From Ascoidea asiatica (Eukaryota; Ascomycota; Saccharomycetes; Ascoideales; Ascoideaceae), in the NCBI GenBank assembly GCA_001600695.1, contig BCKQ01000004.1, positions 62,001 to 126,000 of the forward strand: a stretch of DNA of 64,000 nucleotides. The letters run 5' to 3'. Both the position numbers and the translations under genes were made by a program. Shown here piece after piece: positions 23,162-33,700 of this stretch (position 1 is its first letter; every line of letters begins with the position of its first letter). The notes below the pieces were generated by a model, which was given only the letters and a program-made list of their open reading frames with translations, ran no database searches and was not told the origin of the DNA.

Positions 23162-24319
23162 ATGATGACTAGCTTAAATTATTCAGATCATCTGGTACCC
23201 ACAGAAGAATCATACGATTCAAAATTGAAAAAACTAAGATCTAATTGGAAATTCACATATATATATGAATGGATATGTTTGTTTCATCCTTTTCTTAAAC
23301 TTTCGAATTTTGGAAATTTTAATCTTTACAGTTTTGAAGAAGAATTAATAGAGCATGATCCAAGTTGTTCCCTGAAGTTTCTCAAATCTATTTACGAAGC
23401 TTTGATCAAATATTCTTCAAACCAAGCAATCAAAGATATTATCAATGATTATAGCGAAAAATCAAACTTCAATCTAGTTAAACTTAATGAATTGAATTTA
23501 GTTGATCAGCTTGAGATTATTTATAAAATAATTGAAAAGATATCAACAACCGAATCTTTTGACAACTTTTTAGAGAAAAGACTATTAGACAAAAGCTACG
23601 CAAGCGCGTTAACAAAAAAAGATGGTACATCTAAGGAATTTCTTATAACTGATATTAATAATAATCTTAGACTTAGTCCCATTTTGTCTGTAACCGTCAA
23701 AAAAACTGCTTTGTATGTAATTCAAGATTCTTATTTTATATTTCACGATAATAGATTACATAAGCGAAGGCTAACATTTGAGAAATCAGAAGTTAAATTT
23801 TCATGGCAATGTCTAACAACTTCATATGATGAATTGGTTCATTACTTATCCACTTTTAAAGGGAAAGACTTCACCCCATATTTACCTGCTTTATTTGACA
23901 GAGATGTTCAATCAAAGAAAAACTACAATGCTTGCCAGAGAGAAAAAAGTTTGCAAAATTTGATTTTAAATCGAAAAAGATCCAGTAGACTACAAGAAAA
24001 AGAAGAAAAAAGAAAGCAAGAAAAACTAAAACAAATGGAGGCACAAGAAAAAGAGAAAGAGCGAGCGCACGAAACCAGATTCAACAAAAGGCAAAAGTTA
24101 ATGGATAGAATTCAAGAAAAGAAAGCGAATAAAGAGAATGAAGATAATGAAGATAATAAAGATAATGAAGATAATGAAAGGTATGGAATTGATGAAAGTG
24201 AGGAAAATAATAAAATGGATAGAATAGGAGAAAGTGGTAATGGTAATCATGATCATATCAAGCTGCCAAATGAATCATTTGTGGTTACAATAAAATGCCC
24301 ACCCAAAACTGAGTTTTAA
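23162..24319 (+). CDS. DDT/WHIM-like protein, possible chromatin-remodelling accessory subunit
   Basis: The gene encodes 385 residues; two adjacent ATGs (23162, 23165) are possible starts. Residues about 30-145 look like a helical DDT domain (IYEWICLFHPFL..., then LNLVDQLEIIYKII). A stretch with RLSPI, then an aromatic-rich segment and FSWQCLTTSYDELVHYL, matches the WHIM pattern of ISWI-partner proteins such as Rsf1, though the glycine-aspartate part is degenerate. The C-terminal third is a highly charged helix (about 265-330) with EKE/KQE repeats, then an acidic Asn/Asp/Glu tail. In known families DDT-WHIM proteins link ISWI ATPases to linker DNA; applying that here is inference. It converges on RPA12, with 97 bp between stops. 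Confidence 0.6.
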   Translation: MMTSLNYSDHLVPTEESYDSKLKKLRSNWKFTYIYEWICLFHPFLKLSNFGNFNLYSFEEELIEHDPSCSLKFLKSIYEALIKYSSNQAIKDIINDYSEKSNFNLVKLNELNLVDQLEIIYKIIEKISTTESFDNFLEKRLLDKSYASALTKKDGTSKEFLITDINNNLRLSPILSVTVKKTALYVIQDSYFIFHDNRLHKRRLTFEKSEVKFSWQCLTTSYDELVHYLSTFKGKDFTPYLPALFDRDVQSKKNYNACQREKSLQNLILNRKRSSRLQEKEEKRKQEKLKQMEAQEKEKERAHETRFNKRQKLMDRIQEKKANKENEDNEDNKDNEDNERYGIDESEENNKMDRIGESGNGNHDHIKLPNESFVVTIKCPPKTEF

Positions 24320-24416
24320 TTGCAGTTTACAATTATTTCTTATTGGAACATTGAACTATTCTATAAAATCACATTTGCTTCAGAGGTATTATATAGAAAT
24401 ATACAAAAAAAATACA

Positions 24417-24891
24417 CTAGTTGTTAGTTCTGTATTTATAACCACATTTTGTACAAGTATAAAAGACAGTGGCCCCCTCATCTGCAGAACGTAATTGTAA
24501 GGTATGATATTCAGCTTGATTATGACTACATTTAGGACATGTTTCTTCTATGAGTGCCCCTTCTTGATCATCTTTATTTATAACAGTTTTAACGATTGAC
24601 CTTTTCAACCTCAAAGTCGACGGGAAATCTTCATCAGAGGATGTCGTGATAACCTTCAAATTTTTAAATACTTGTATTAGACAAAAAATGTAGTTAGTTT
24701 AGTGCTCCTTAGATATTGTAAAATGAAATAATATATTAATTTATAATTGTGAACTAAAAGATCGAAAGATTCTTACATTTTGTTGGATACGATCTCAAAC
24801 AACTCTGACAAGTAATCAGGGTTTGCTCGCCTACCGAATCCAATAGATTTCCACACCCAATACAAAATATTAAACTACCAACTACAGACAT
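24417..24891 (-). CDS. RPA12: RNA polymerase I subunit A12.2 (spliced)
   Basis: Exon 1 is 24777-24891 (115 nt) and exon 2 is 24417-24670. The intron, 24671-24776, has donor GTAAGA, branch-like AACTAAC about 22 nt before the acceptor, and acceptor AAG. Joined, they give 122 residues, close to the 125 of S. cerevisiae. The N-terminal zinc ribbon has Cys pairs (FCIGCGN, TCQSC). The C-terminal TFIIS-type ribbon carries CPKC and CTKCGYKYRTNN around the near-invariant LRSADEGATVFY. The acidic Asp-Glu pair in that hairpin supports RNA cleavage by Pol I. Rpa12 works in the nucleolus in transcript cleavage and termination. Without splicing the first ribbon is lost, so the intron is well supported. It is divergent from NMD4. 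Confidence 0.95.
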
Positions 24892-25391
24892 TTCTTAGAT
24901 GCAAAATTATTTCCCTTTAGTTACCATTCAGATTCAGACTTTCATCTAGAATATATAAATATTTATCAATGACAAAAATAGTCATCCCTGAATCCACTTT
25001 AACCTTTATCTTCAACTGCTTTTTTCTAAGGAAAAATATTTTCAAGAATGCACTTAACCCGTGACCAATACATATTAAATGCATCGGTTGGTAATGAAGG
25101 AATAAAAGATACTATCTGATTCCTTATTCAAATCCAAATTCAAAATCTCTTTTTCATTCGAGTTCTTATTCGAGAAATCTTAATTGTACATTTTTCTTAC
25201 TATCATCCTGGAAATTTTATACTCAGTAGTTTTTCGCTTCAAAAGTTTTATTTTAATAAGTTTCTATTTACTTTGGTTTCATTTATTCATATTTTATTAC
25301 AGTTGGTTTTTTTCAGATCAATCAATTCAAAAGCGTCTGAGCATTTGTACTTCCTGAATTTGGAGAGCTCTTTAAAATTATTTTGAGTAAA
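24892..25391. promoter_or_regulatory. Divergent promoter region RPA12 / NMD4
   Basis: This is 500 bp between two divergent starts. It is pyrimidine-rich toward NMD4 and AT-rich throughout. I see no ORF, RNA gene or strong factor site. Confidence 0.5.
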
Positions 25392-26510
25392 ATGATAAAT
25401 CCTGATTCTGCTTCTGATCTTGGTTCTATTCACTTTATTGTTGATTCTTCTGCACTAGTCAAAGGCATTGGCAACATCAAAAGGTGGTCTGAAAGCTCAA
25501 AGAGGCATATTATATTCTTCCTTCCTTCTTATACTTTGCATGAATTAGATTATCTAAAAAAGGGAATTTCTATGATTGCAACAAATGCGAGAGAAAGTAT
25601 CAAATTCATTGATAGGTTAGTAAGCGATGATAGCTTCAATGATTCTGATGAATTAAGTGTTTTTGGTTTCAATCAATTTCAACCCAATAATATCAAAACC
25701 TCAAATTTAAATTCAAATTCTTTATCGAAAAATGGGTCAAGGATTGAAATCCATCTTGAATCTCCAAACGAAGCGGGTCCAAAGTGGAACCAATGTTCCA
25801 AATTTAAAATCCATTCTCCTTCAGTAGTTGAATTTCCAAATTTAAAAACATCTTTTCTATCAACATCAATTAAGTATGAGTCTTCTACTATTGAGTCCTG
25901 TAACTCAAAATCAAATATCACTACAAGTAAAAAACCAGAAATTCCTTTAAGGTTAAGGTATTTAATTAGATCAAGCATTAATAAGTTTTTTGTCGAAAAT
26001 GGTATTAAAAATTTGAGAAGTAAGAAGTATACTGATAATTTAATCATTGATAAAATCTATGAGAAAAACTCTTTCACAAATTGGTATTTATTAACGGAAG
26101 AACCAATAACTAATATATGGGCTAAATCTTACGGTTTAACAACTGTAAATATTCACGAAGCTGAGTTTATTGTGAAATATGGAAAATTAGTTGGTAAAAC
26201 TTTTTTGAATGAGTATTTTAGTCAATATTTCTCCCCCAATAGCTTGATGATTGATAAGGATAAGCTTGCTTCCTTTAGGGACCAATCTTCTAGAACAGAA
26301 GAAAATCAATATGAAAACCCCTCAAATTCTTCATGCTCAAAAACCAATTTTTATAACCAAAAAAAAATGAAACAAAATATAAATCTGACTGCAGATTTTA
26401 AAGAATTTATTATAGATGAAAAAGGTTGTAAAATAAATGAAGTTGTAAGAGAAAAATTTGAAACAATGACATATGCTTCAAGAGGTTCTGGAGAGTTATG
26501 GGCACCCTAG
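25392..26510 (+). CDS. NMD4: Nmd4, PIN-domain partner of Upf1 in nonsense-mediated decay
   Basis: The 372-residue protein uses the ATG at 25392; a TTG three codons upstream is also open but unlikely. It begins with a PIN-type core (IHFIVDSSALVKGIGNIKRW, then FFLPSYTLHELDYLKKG and ARESIKFIDRL), matching yeast Nmd4 closely. The extreme C-terminus YASRGSGELWAP is almost the Nmd4 signature end. Between them is a Ser/Asn-rich insertion of about 100 residues (roughly 80-185) that S. cerevisiae Nmd4 (218 residues) lacks. The PIN domain then resumes (LRYLIRSSINKF, NWYLLTEEP). In yeast, Nmd4 binds the Upf1 helicase through its PIN domain and C-terminal arm in cytoplasmic mRNA decay. The insertion and the long linker before the tail are lineage features by inference. 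Confidence 0.9.
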   Translation: MINPDSASDLGSIHFIVDSSALVKGIGNIKRWSESSKRHIIFFLPSYTLHELDYLKKGISMIATNARESIKFIDRLVSDDSFNDSDELSVFGFNQFQPNNIKTSNLNSNSLSKNGSRIEIHLESPNEAGPKWNQCSKFKIHSPSVVEFPNLKTSFLSTSIKYESSTIESCNSKSNITTSKKPEIPLRLRYLIRSSINKFFVENGIKNLRSKKYTDNLIIDKIYEKNSFTNWYLLTEEPITNIWAKSYGLTTVNIHEAEFIVKYGKLVGKTFLNEYFSQYFSPNSLMIDKDKLASFRDQSSRTEENQYENPSNSSCSKTNFYNQKKMKQNINLTADFKEFIIDEKGCKINEVVREKFETMTYASRGSGELWAP

Positions 26511-27420
26511 TTGAAATCAGACTGTTATTTTTATCTTATTAAGGTTTCTGTTCTTTTCGATGATTTATATTATTTCTCTACTATTTCTTTAATGATTTTC
26601 TAGTTTTTCATAACTAGTTCAATCAGTTATTTTTTACTTGAAAATGAATAGTAAATATAACCTTGAAATGACTAATTTTCAATCATCTAAAAAATTGATA
26701 TAGTTAGAGCCTTTTAAGAAGGAGAAAATTTTCCAAAAATTAGTACTGTTATTGTGTATTACACTTAAATTTAATTAATTTTTTTCAAAAGAAGAATTGC
26801 TTAAGCATATCTAATTGAGAAGCTTTCAATAAGAAAACTGATTGAATATATATTTTTATAGGCTTAAATAATTGATATATTTTATGGAATAATTTTTCTG
26901 ACTTCATATGAGCATCCATACATTATTTTTTGTTTAAGAGTTCAGCTATTCTCTGAATGCAGAATGAACGCTTGTTCGACTTTGAGTAGACAATTTACTT
27001 TTACTCCATTTCAATATAAGAGATATTATAAAGAAATAAAACTCGAGAGTTTCAAAAATTTAGAGAGCTAGCAGCTGCTAAATAATTTAAGACTGGGTTC
27101 TTTACGAGTCTGAAAAATTTAGAAAGAAAATTGTAGGGCTCAAAGAAAAAAGGAAACAAACAAAAAATAATCTAATAGTTAATTGAAATATAATTATACG
27201 ATATATTTGGATACACAGTAAATCATGGTGGCATCTCAGAGTTCTGCAAAAAAGTAAAAAAAAACTTTTTTCTCCCAGATAAAAACTGATTTAAACAAAA
27301 ATGAAAAGTAAATTAAAAATACAAACTTGAAAAACGTGTAGGTATTTGACTTATTTTTGTTTTAATTTTGGTATAATTAGCAAATCACTATATAAACTAT
27401 ATGTATACCTCCTTTATATT
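26511..27420. other. Convergent intergenic region, no gene seen
   Basis: This 910-bp AT-rich stretch lies between the 3' ends of NMD4 and the septin gene. Convergent 3' ends need no promoter here. Its length is larger than expected for two 3' UTRs, but I found no ORF, RNA gene motif or repeat. Confidence 0.5.
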
Positions 27421-29700
27421 TTATGTTTCATTCACTGCAGCAGATTTAAGTTCATGACTTTTAATTTTTTGATGATCATGATCTCTACGGTCTTTTAGAA
27501 TTTTTAGCTCTTCATCCATTTTTTTTCCAGCAATATGGAGCTTTGCAATGTCATCATTGCAAAACTTTTGCTTTTGAATCAAAGCTGTTTTCCAATCACG
27601 GAAATTGTGTTCCCACATATTAATTACTTCATTGAACTTCTTAGTAAGTTGATATTTCTTATCTATTAAAATAGGATTTAATTCCATTAAGTATTTATCA
27701 ACATGATCAAATGTGATTTTGTTTGCAATTTTCAGTGCCTCTAATCCATCATTCTCAGGTTCATATATTACAGGGAATTGTAGTAAATGCATTGGGGAGG
27801 AGACTTTAGTAGTTTTAGATATTTCATTTATATTTTCATTGGTTTCTTGAATAGCGTGCGCTTTGTCATCTATTTTAGCATCTTTCTTCAGGTTTCCGTT
27901 GGATTCACCATTTGAGGCTTCGCTAGAAGATTGATCATTTTTTGAAACTTTTCTAGAGGATTTTGAATCATTGATTTTTTCTTTGGAGTGTAAAATTGAA
28001 TATTGTTTAAGCCTCAGTTTATAAATCTCAGATCTATATTTTTCGTAATAAGTTTCAACACCTAAAATAAAATCAATCATATTATTAGCAATAAACAAAT
28101 CTCTTAATTTGGAAAAATCCGAATAGTTTGGATTTTCTATATCTACAACCCCCCATTTATATTTTCTTCCTAAAATACTTTGATTCAGACTATAGTCTTC
28201 AGCCCCTATAACTGCGTAAGGAGAATCTAATTTTATTTGATTTAATAAGTCTTTATCTTGAATATATTGACAAATTGGAATATTATAAAATTCAATGGAT
28301 TTTTTGATTTTTGATTTGATATTAATCAATTCATTTGAAGTGAATGAATCAGCTTTTGAAATCAAAGGTATTAAATTTAACCTGGAAGATATCTCTTTCA
28401 TTGATTGAATATCTAAATCAGATAATCCATTATTCGAGGGATTTATAAAGTATAAACAAGCATGCAATCTTGAATCATTGAGTTTATTTCTAATTGGTTG
28501 AGATTCCTGAAACATATATAATCTATTTTGTAAGTCAATAAAATCAATAATTGGTACCCAGCAGTGTTTATTATTGGTGAAATCACCAAAGCCAGGCGTT
28601 TCATATAAATTTAAATTAATATTGAAATTGTCTTCAGTTAAATCAGCATGAAAAGAGTTAATTTGAGTTATTTTTGAAAAAGAAGTGAAATTTTGATGAT
28701 TAATTGAATAATCAAATATATTTGACCGTAATAAGGTATTTATAAAGGTAGTTTTGCCTAGACCTGATTCTCCAACTAAAATAACATTAAATGTTGTACC
28801 TTTTTTGAAAGTAATATTCATTTTTTGTATTGGTAAAGAGTTTAAACCAATATCATTTAATTCACTAGAATCATTGTAATAATGAGGACAGCTCGAATCT
28901 GAATAAACAACATTTTTGTCAATTTCTTCAATTGGTTTAATTTTGTTATATTCTTTCGCTTTTTCCAAATCATTATTTGAGGAATCATTTGAATAAATAA
29001 GTGTATCAGTATTGTTATTCAAAATATCTGATTGAGATTGGGCGGTTGACTTTAATTCTAGTTCCAATTGAAATTGAGAATGCAATTCTGATCTCAACTT
29101 AAATTCAGACAAAGGTCGAGGTTCTTCTTCAGCCGGTTCTCGAAGCTGTTTTTGAGAAGGAGAATTAATAGATTGTGATTGTGAATATGAATGTGAATGT
29201 GAATGTGAAGAAGAAGAAGAAGGTGATGGTAAGGTGGAACGAGATACTGGAGAGTTTGATTCAAATAAATTTTTATTAGATTGAGAATCATTTGCTTTGA
29301 ATTTAAGCTTCGTTGTGGAAGTTGCAGTTTGGTTAGAACTTTGATTAAATTTAATTTTGATTGAACTTTGAATTGGTAATTCATTATGTGAATTTGGGGA
29401 TAAGTTTTTCAAAGTTGAAGACTTGGATAAATTATCATCATTTAAAGTATTATTGAGGTGATCCAAATTGGTAGTAGGATCTTCAATTACAAAATTTTTA
29501 TAAAGTGATGAATTTTTAATTTCTTTTGATTGATCATTGAAAGGAATAGATTGAAGCATTTCAGGATTATTGACAGTAAAGTAATTATCCATTAAATCAT
29601 CGGTTGACTCAGAATTGACACTTTTAAGGGTTGAGTGATTTGAATTATAAGTTGCATTAATATAGCTCAAATTATCAACTGTATGATTTGGATTATTCAT
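27421..29700 (-). CDS. Septin with long low-complexity N-terminal extension
   Basis: This 759-residue protein carries a septin GTPase domain from about residue 300. The P-loop GESGLGKT starts at Gly310, the switch region reads ETPGFGDF, and the G4-like motif is SKAD. The septin unique element follows (WGVVDIENPNYSDFSKLRDLF), then YEKYRSEIYKLR. The C-terminal about 110 residues are predicted coiled coil, as in most septins. Septins assemble into filaments at the bud neck. The ~300 residues before the GTPase are Ser/Asn-rich, with SHSHSHS and LELEL runs, longer than in any S. cerevisiae septin (Cdc3 has about 110). A further Ser/Lys insertion precedes the coiled coil. I cannot settle which septin it is; Cdc3, Cdc12 or Shs1-type are all possible. 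It is divergent from the HMG-box gene. Confidence 0.88.
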   Translation of the reverse strand: MNNPNHTVDNLSYINATYNSNHSTLKSVNSESTDDLMDNYFTVNNPEMLQSIPFNDQSKEIKNSSLYKNFVIEDPTTNLDHLNNTLNDDNLSKSSTLKNLSPNSHNELPIQSSIKIKFNQSSNQTATSTTKLKFKANDSQSNKNLFESNSPVSRSTLPSPSSSSSHSHSHSYSQSQSINSPSQKQLREPAEEEPRPLSEFKLRSELHSQFQLELELKSTAQSQSDILNNNTDTLIYSNDSSNNDLEKAKEYNKIKPIEEIDKNVVYSDSSCPHYYNDSSELNDIGLNSLPIQKMNITFKKGTTFNVILVGESGLGKTTFINTLLRSNIFDYSINHQNFTSFSKITQINSFHADLTEDNFNINLNLYETPGFGDFTNNKHCWVPIIDFIDLQNRLYMFQESQPIRNKLNDSRLHACLYFINPSNNGLSDLDIQSMKEISSRLNLIPLISKADSFTSNELINIKSKIKKSIEFYNIPICQYIQDKDLLNQIKLDSPYAVIGAEDYSLNQSILGRKYKWGVVDIENPNYSDFSKLRDLFIANNMIDFILGVETYYEKYRSEIYKLRLKQYSILHSKEKINDSKSSRKVSKNDQSSSEASNGESNGNLKKDAKIDDKAHAIQETNENINEISKTTKVSSPMHLLQFPVIYEPENDGLEALKIANKITFDHVDKYLMELNPILIDKKYQLTKKFNEVINMWEHNFRDWKTALIQKQKFCNDDIAKLHIAGKKMDEELKILKDRRDHDHQKIKSHELKSAAVNET

Positions 29701-30741
29701 TGTTGATTAATAAATTTAAATACTAAAATTGAAGCTGAGAGTTTTTTTTAAAAAAAAAGAAAACTAAGGAAGAAAATACTAAACTAAAGTTGAGGTTTAT
29801 GAGTGATAAGCAAAAAATAAAATAGTTACAATTGGCACATTTTAAATGTGAGATCATTGATTGATTTCAGCAACACCCATATAGCTAGAAAGAATTAAGA
29901 TATATGTCCATAACTAAAAAGAAGTAAAGTTCAATTTGATATGATATGATAGAAAAATATCATTCATCTTGAAACAGTAGATATTACAGGTTACATTGGG
30001 AAAACAGAAAATATACAGTAGAAACTGAATGTGCATTTGAAATATCTAAGTTACACAAAACCACAAAAGTGATCAGATTAATCGATATTTGATAATAAAC
30101 AAAAATTGGAGTTTTTATGTATACTGAATAATTTAGGGCGCTGAAATGTATGTAGTAATATAGTATATTACTATGTATATTATTGAAAGCTAATTAATTA
30201 ATAGGCAAGAAGATGGAAATATTTCAATAACGACAGTATGTGTCTGTGTTTTTATCCACACTTTAAGTAATGAAAACAAAGAAAAATAAAGACAAAAAAA
30301 TCGAGAGAAGATGTCTCGGTTATCGGCTATTATATTTCTTGAGGACGTAGAAGCCACGCCGACGCACACTTTTTACTGCAAAGACTCGAGACTTGGTAAA
30401 AGTCTCAGACGGAGGTTGAATATTTCGGCGTTGTAGTGGCACGTGAAAATGCACGAGTGAGCCGATATTTGTAAACTATCGATTCAGCAGTAGTGCATGG
30501 TTAATTTTATCTATTCACTACTATAGTCTAGCATTTTCACCGTTCATGGGTACTTGGTGAGGTTCTGGTATAACTGATAATGCAAAACTTCCATTTTCTG
30601 AGAGTGGATGTTTGTTTATCTTCAATCCCTTACTTATCTTACTATCAATACTCATATATATCATTTATTTCTATAACTATTCTTTTATAGTCATATAAGT
30701 TTATAGTGAACGTTTATTTAATTTCACAATCCATTTTAATA
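29701..30741. promoter_or_regulatory. Divergent promoter region septin / HMG-box gene
   Basis: This 1.04-kb gap between divergent starts includes a less AT-rich part at 30310-30480 with CACGTG at 30440-30445. No ORF or tRNA is seen. Such long upstream regions in yeast often belong to regulated transcription-factor genes, which fits the HMG-box gene to its right; that is inference. Confidence 0.5.
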
Positions 30742-33700
30742 ATGGATTCGAAATTGGAACTTATCAATCAGCAATATACCAAGGAAACAGCTGCAATGCT
30801 TAATTCTAATTCTTCTAGTTCTTCCTCTTTTCGAAATCATCATATTGTCACTCCTGTTATCCAAAATAATGTCAACAATAACAACAGTCTTGCCCAGAAT
30901 GATAAAAAGTTTACTAATGGAAATGAATATAACTCTATTACTTATGAACCAACTTCAATAAATTTAAGTACTCATTTTCAAAATACGTTTAATTTATTAG
31001 AGCCTGATAATTCTGCTGCCCCTTTCCAGTTATCTAATATATCGGAATTGGATGAAACATTATTATTATATGGTCTTCCTACTCCTCCTGATGGTTCTAA
31101 TGCCTCCTACTATAGGAAAAATTCAAATTCGAACTCTATTCAATCAAATAACTTCGATAATGCTTCTTATCATTTTCAATTTCAGTCAAATTCTGAATTC
31201 AAAAATGATTTGAAATCTAACTATGATATTCAAAATACTCACCAAAAATCGCCAATGAACTCTTCATCTTCACTGAATCTGTCTTCAAATCTTACAAATT
31301 GTGATATCAATATTACTAATACTGTAAATAATAATTCGGAATCCATGAAAACAATAAATCCTTTTTTCATTGATAATTTTGATTATTCTCCTTCTTCTGT
31401 ATCTCAGATTAATGATTCAAATAATTTTCAGTTAAATCTAAAAAATTCTTCTTTTTCTAATTTTAATTCTTCATCTGTAGATTCTCCAGTTGATTCTATC
31501 TATACCCAATTTTCTTTCAATTTACCTTCCTCTGCTTCTTCTTCAATTTCGCCAATTGCTAATTCTAATTCTAATTCTAATTCTAATTCTAATTCTAATT
31601 CTAATTCAAATTCAAATTCAAATTTGATATTTAACTCAAGTTTGAATTCAAGTAAAATTAAAAATTTAAATGCAGAATCAATGGAAAAAATAATCCCAAA
31701 TGTGGCATCTGAAACTTCAAAATTAAATTTGAATTCGGTATCGTCAGATATCTTCACTACCCTTAATGAGTATTCTTTTTACAACTGTCAAGATAATCGA
31801 AATAAAAAAAGATCAAATGCAGCAATTCCTCAACCTAACAGTTTGAATAAGATGAATAATGAAGTAGACCAAAATTATAAAATTCCCTCAATATCTGAAA
31901 ATAATCAAGATTTCATAGAAACACTTCCATTATCTTTGAACATAGGTTGTACCTCTCAAAAATGTTTCAATTCAAATTCGACTATTGATAATCATACATT
32001 ATATGCCACCAATAATAACCAAATTATAAGATCTTCTCATAAAAGATGTAAATCGGAATCAACTAAATCTCTTCTGGATAACAATTCCCGACAGTTATTA
32101 CAATCTCTACCTCAATCTTTCCATCAGTCTTTTCCTCAAATCAATCTTCACTCCCAGCCGCAATGCGAATCTAACTTTGAACCAATTACTCCTTTAAACT
32201 CATTAAGTTCATTGCATTCAGAAAATACTCAAAATATGTTTTCCTCATTTCCTTCACTTACTTCTCTACCTTACAACAATATTGAAGATAATTTTACTAA
32301 AATATCTTTATTTCATCCTTCATCTATATCAATAAATAATGTCAGTAAAACCACTAACGATGTCAAAAATGATGTCAATGTGGAATTAATGAATAATAAT
32401 TATATTAAAAGCGATAATCAAAATTTAAGCAAGGATCTCACCCCTTCTTCTTCTTTGACAGGTGTTCAGGGAATCCCAATTTATTTCAATCAGACTGATA
32501 ATTCGGTACAAAATAACCTTAAATTTACTAGTGGTCATGATAGTTCTACTTTCATTCAAACAAATAGTAATGACAAGAATTCAAATGATTCAACCCAGAT
32601 TGCTATTATTAATAATCGGGAAGAATCTAATTATACGGCTCAGGAAGATTTTGTCACCTGTATAAATAATCCTCGTAACCATTACATTAATGCATTGCCT
32701 TGGTCCAAATCTTTTTCAACGTTTAGTGGTTGTGCATTATCATCTGGGTCAAATATTCCCAGTAGACTGACCCATTCATCCAATTATACTATGAATACTA
32801 CTTCCAATAATATTTCAGCCTCTTTTCCTAATGTTTTTTCAAATCAAATCCAACCTGAGATTAAATCTTCTGCTAATGATGTATTCAAAACCATAAAGTA
32901 TTTCCCAAAAACTCCTATATCCTCAAAAAGAGTGATTAAAATTCTCAAAACAGCTAAGGAAAGGAAGCTACCTATAGAGGAAGTAAAAAATATTTTGATT
33001 CTATTTCATAGCGATAAGTTGAATGAAGGAGATAAACTAGAATACAATTCAATTATTTCTGTTCCCGATTCAAAAGAAACATCCAAGGCTCCTGATTTAT
33101 TTCCAAGTTATTTGGGTAATGTTACTCAAGAACATAATATATTTTTGAAGCTAAAGCTAATTTGCGGGTTGATTGAGCTTGATTATTCAATTGTAACAGG
33201 AACTGAAAAGAAAGAAAAAGGCTATTTAGCTCGTTTTTCGGATGAAGTAGATAGTATTACGAACTTTATCTTGTCTAGAATCCCTATCAAAGAAGATTCA
33301 AGATGCTCGTCGAAATTACTTTTGAAAGTAGAAACATCTTCTGGAAAACTTAATATCAATGAGCTTTTTGAGGAGAATGACAAAAGTAATATTTTCAAGT
33401 ATTATGAAAAGGAGAATTTCAACGTTTTATTATTGAAACACTTAATAAATTTTGAAATTATTGAAAATTATCTCAGAGATGAAGAAGGGTATAATAAGTA
33501 TCTAAAGAATAGAGAATTAAACTTATATCCGACATTTTCCAATATCAATTTAACTAATCATAAAATAGTAGAAACGGAACCTCAAAGACTTGATAAGGCA
33601 AATTTTTTGAATGCTGATATAGTGCGAAAAGATAGTAATATTAAGACAGCAGACAATACAAAACCCAATAACGGTAAAAGAAAATATGTGAAAAAGAACA

